Of a stretch of 5,827 bases of DNA, positions 4,815 to 5,827 are shown piece by piece. The stretch covers positions 3,820 through 9,646 of the forward strand of contig METF01000185.1 of assembly GCA_001771235.1 (NCBI GenBank). Direction: 5' to 3'. The position numbers and the translations under genes are program-made. The notes beneath the pieces were generated by a model. The model searched no databases. It was given only the letters and a program-made list of their open reading frames with translations, and was not told the origin of the DNA. How positions within the stretch are numbered: the first letter of the stretch is position 1; every line of letters begins with the position of its first letter. The DNA comes from Candidatus Zhuqueibacterota bacterium RBG_16_48_16. GTDB taxonomy: Bacteria; Zhuqueibacterota; Zhuqueibacteria; Residuimicrobiales; Sediminimicrobiaceae.

Positions 4815-5827
4815 TTAAATCGCAGGTAATTCCCGCCGGATACATTCCACAACCCGAGCCTGCTCCTCTTCTGATATATCCGCATAAAGCGGCAACGCAA
4901 TGGATAATCGATCTGCCGCCAACGACATGGGGAAATCCGAATTCCGTAAAGCATACTTTTTTTTGTAATAACCAAGCGTATGCACCGCGTGCGTCCCCTG
5001 CCGGACAGAAATCCCGTCTCGCTCCAGATTGCTCATCAGTTTATTTCGTCGCCGGTTCCAGTCGTCCAGTGTCATTTCGTCTAAATCGCCAATTTCTGAC
5101 AAATCCGAGAGCCCCGGGGCGAATAAACAGACAAAAGATTGAAAAGCATGCTGATAGCCCTGGGGAACAGCGGGAGTCTTGAATTCCGGCATGTCTTTTA
5201 AAAGCTCCACATAACTCCCGGCCGCCGCTTCCCTTGCCTTTAAGATTTTTTCCAGTTTTTGCATTTGCGCGACGCCGAGCGCTCCCTGCAGATCTGTCAT
5301 TCGGTAATTATAACCCAACTCATCATATTCCGGCAATAACGATCCCCCTTCTTTCAGATGCCGCTCCAGATCGGTCCGGCCCGCGCCGTGATTTCGCATC
5401 CGCCGGATTTTTTCCGCTATTATATCGTTGTTTGTCACAACCATCCCTCCTTCACCGGTTGTTATCACCTTTCGCGGATGAAAACTCAAACATCCGGCAA
5501 GGGCTTCGGCGCCGGCGTGGCGCCCCATTCTTTTAGCGCCCAATCCACAGGCAGCGTCCTCTACCACTATCATGTCGTGCTCTCGGGCAATGGAATTGAT
5601 CTTTTCCATATCGGCGCACAAGCCAAATAGAGAGACCGGCAAAATACATTTGGGAGAATCCTGTGAATGAATATGCCTGGTCTGCAAATTTTTCAGGATT
5701 TCGCCCGGATTTATAGTAAACGTTGCCGGATCAATATCGACAAAAACCGGCCTTGCCCCGGTGTATTCAACGGCGTTTGCCGTGGCGACAAAAGTAAAAG
5801 ACGGCACCAGAACGCAGTCCCCCGGCC
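4815..5827 (-). CDS. DegT/DnrJ/EryC1/StrS family sugar-nucleotide aminotransferase (N-terminus outside the window)
   Basis: A PLP-dependent enzyme that normally converts a keto-sugar nucleotide to an amino-sugar nucleotide in the cytoplasm, usually with glutamate as donor. The frame is open to the right edge (PGDCVLVPSFTFVATANA), giving 336 complete codons; roughly 40-60 N-terminal residues should lie outside. A GTG at 5807 is internal Val in the conserved VPSFTFVATANA block, not a start. Visible landmarks are GARPVFVDID, VVEDAACGLGA (Asp codon 5556-5558, expected to contact the PLP ring nitrogen), SFHPRKVITTGEGG with the Schiff-base Lys (codon 5469-5471), NYRMTDLQGALG, and the C-terminal ALPLYADISEEEQ typical of the family. 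Key residues are present, so it should be active. The precise product (perosamine-like, 4-amino-4,6-dideoxy sugar or other) cannot be set from sequence. It converges with the DUF2442 gene, stops 53 bases apart, and probably supplies a sugar donor for the glycosyltransferases to the left. Confidence 0.93.
   Translation of the reverse strand, partial: PGDCVLVPSFTFVATANAVEYTGARPVFVDIDPATFTINPGEILKNLQTRHIHSQDSPKCILPVSLFGLCADMEKINSIAREHDMIVVEDAACGLGAKRMGRHAGAEALAGCLSFHPRKVITTGEGGMVVTNNDIIAEKIRRMRNHGAGRTDLERHLKEGGSLLPEYDELGYNYRMTDLQGALGVAQMQKLEKILKAREAAAGSYVELLKDMPEFKTPAVPQGYQHAFQSFVCLFAPGLSDLSEIGDLDEMTLDDWNRRRNKLMSNLERDGISVRQGTHAVHTLGYYKKKYALRNSDFPMSLAADRLSIALPLYADISEEEQARVVECIRRELPAI

Noticed and set aside
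5234..5630. Plus-strand open frames opposite the aminotransferase
   Set aside because: They are antisense to well-conserved DegT-family motifs and have low-complexity, unconserved translations.
5805..5807. GTG as a start for the aminotransferase
   Set aside because: The conserved sequence continues upstream (PGDCVLVPSFTF), so this is an internal valine and the real start lies outside the window.
1..5827. tRNA, rRNA, CRISPR array or insertion sequence
   Set aside because: No cloverleaf, rRNA-like block, regularly spaced repeat or transposase motif was seen on either strand.

Overview
The window looks like part of a surface-glycan or glycoprotein-glycosylation locus from a mid-GC Gram-negative bacterium. 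The style of the genes (TPR-linked GT2, CgeB-type glycosyltransferase, DegT-family aminotransferase, a sigma-54-type promoter) suggests Desulfobacterota or other former Deltaproteobacteria. That placement is inference from gene style; no marker gene is present.

Left part, minus strand: two glycosyltransferase genes read leftwards, in the order small ORF (3841-3752), GT2+TPR glycosyltransferase (3755-2550), and a very large multidomain glycosyltransferase (2453 to beyond base 1). The last is open for 817 codons without a stop. It joins a GT9 (heptosyltransferase-like) domain, a CgeB-like domain and the beginning of a third Rossmann-type glycosyltransferase domain. A candidate sigma-54 promoter (3889-3874) sits just ahead of the small ORF, whose stop overlaps the likely GT2 start as ATGA.

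Middle part (about 3890-4275): some 385 bases without a confident gene. It holds a 14-bp palindrome inside a doubtful mini-ORF with a strong ribosome binding site, a candidate sigma-70 promoter reading right, and two tandem GC-rich hairpins.

Plus-strand module (4317-4761): a DUF4160 gene and a DUF2442 gene overlap by 26 bases, an arrangement resembling compact toxin-antitoxin-like pairs. The first half is very AT-rich (about 28% GC by hand count over 4321-4500). The pair points against all its neighbours and is bracketed by two copies of CTGTTAAC, so it looks like an insertion into the glycan locus. The family's usual initiator ATG is ACG here, so the DUF4160 start is uncertain.

Right part, minus strand: a DegT/DnrJ/EryC1/StrS-family PLP aminotransferase (5827-4815), complete at its C-terminus and cut at its N-terminus by the window edge. 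It probably makes an amino-sugar nucleotide, which the glycosyltransferases to the left could use. Whether the acceptor is flagellin, LPS or an exopolysaccharide cannot be decided here; the sigma-54 promoter makes flagellin or EPS regulation worth considering.
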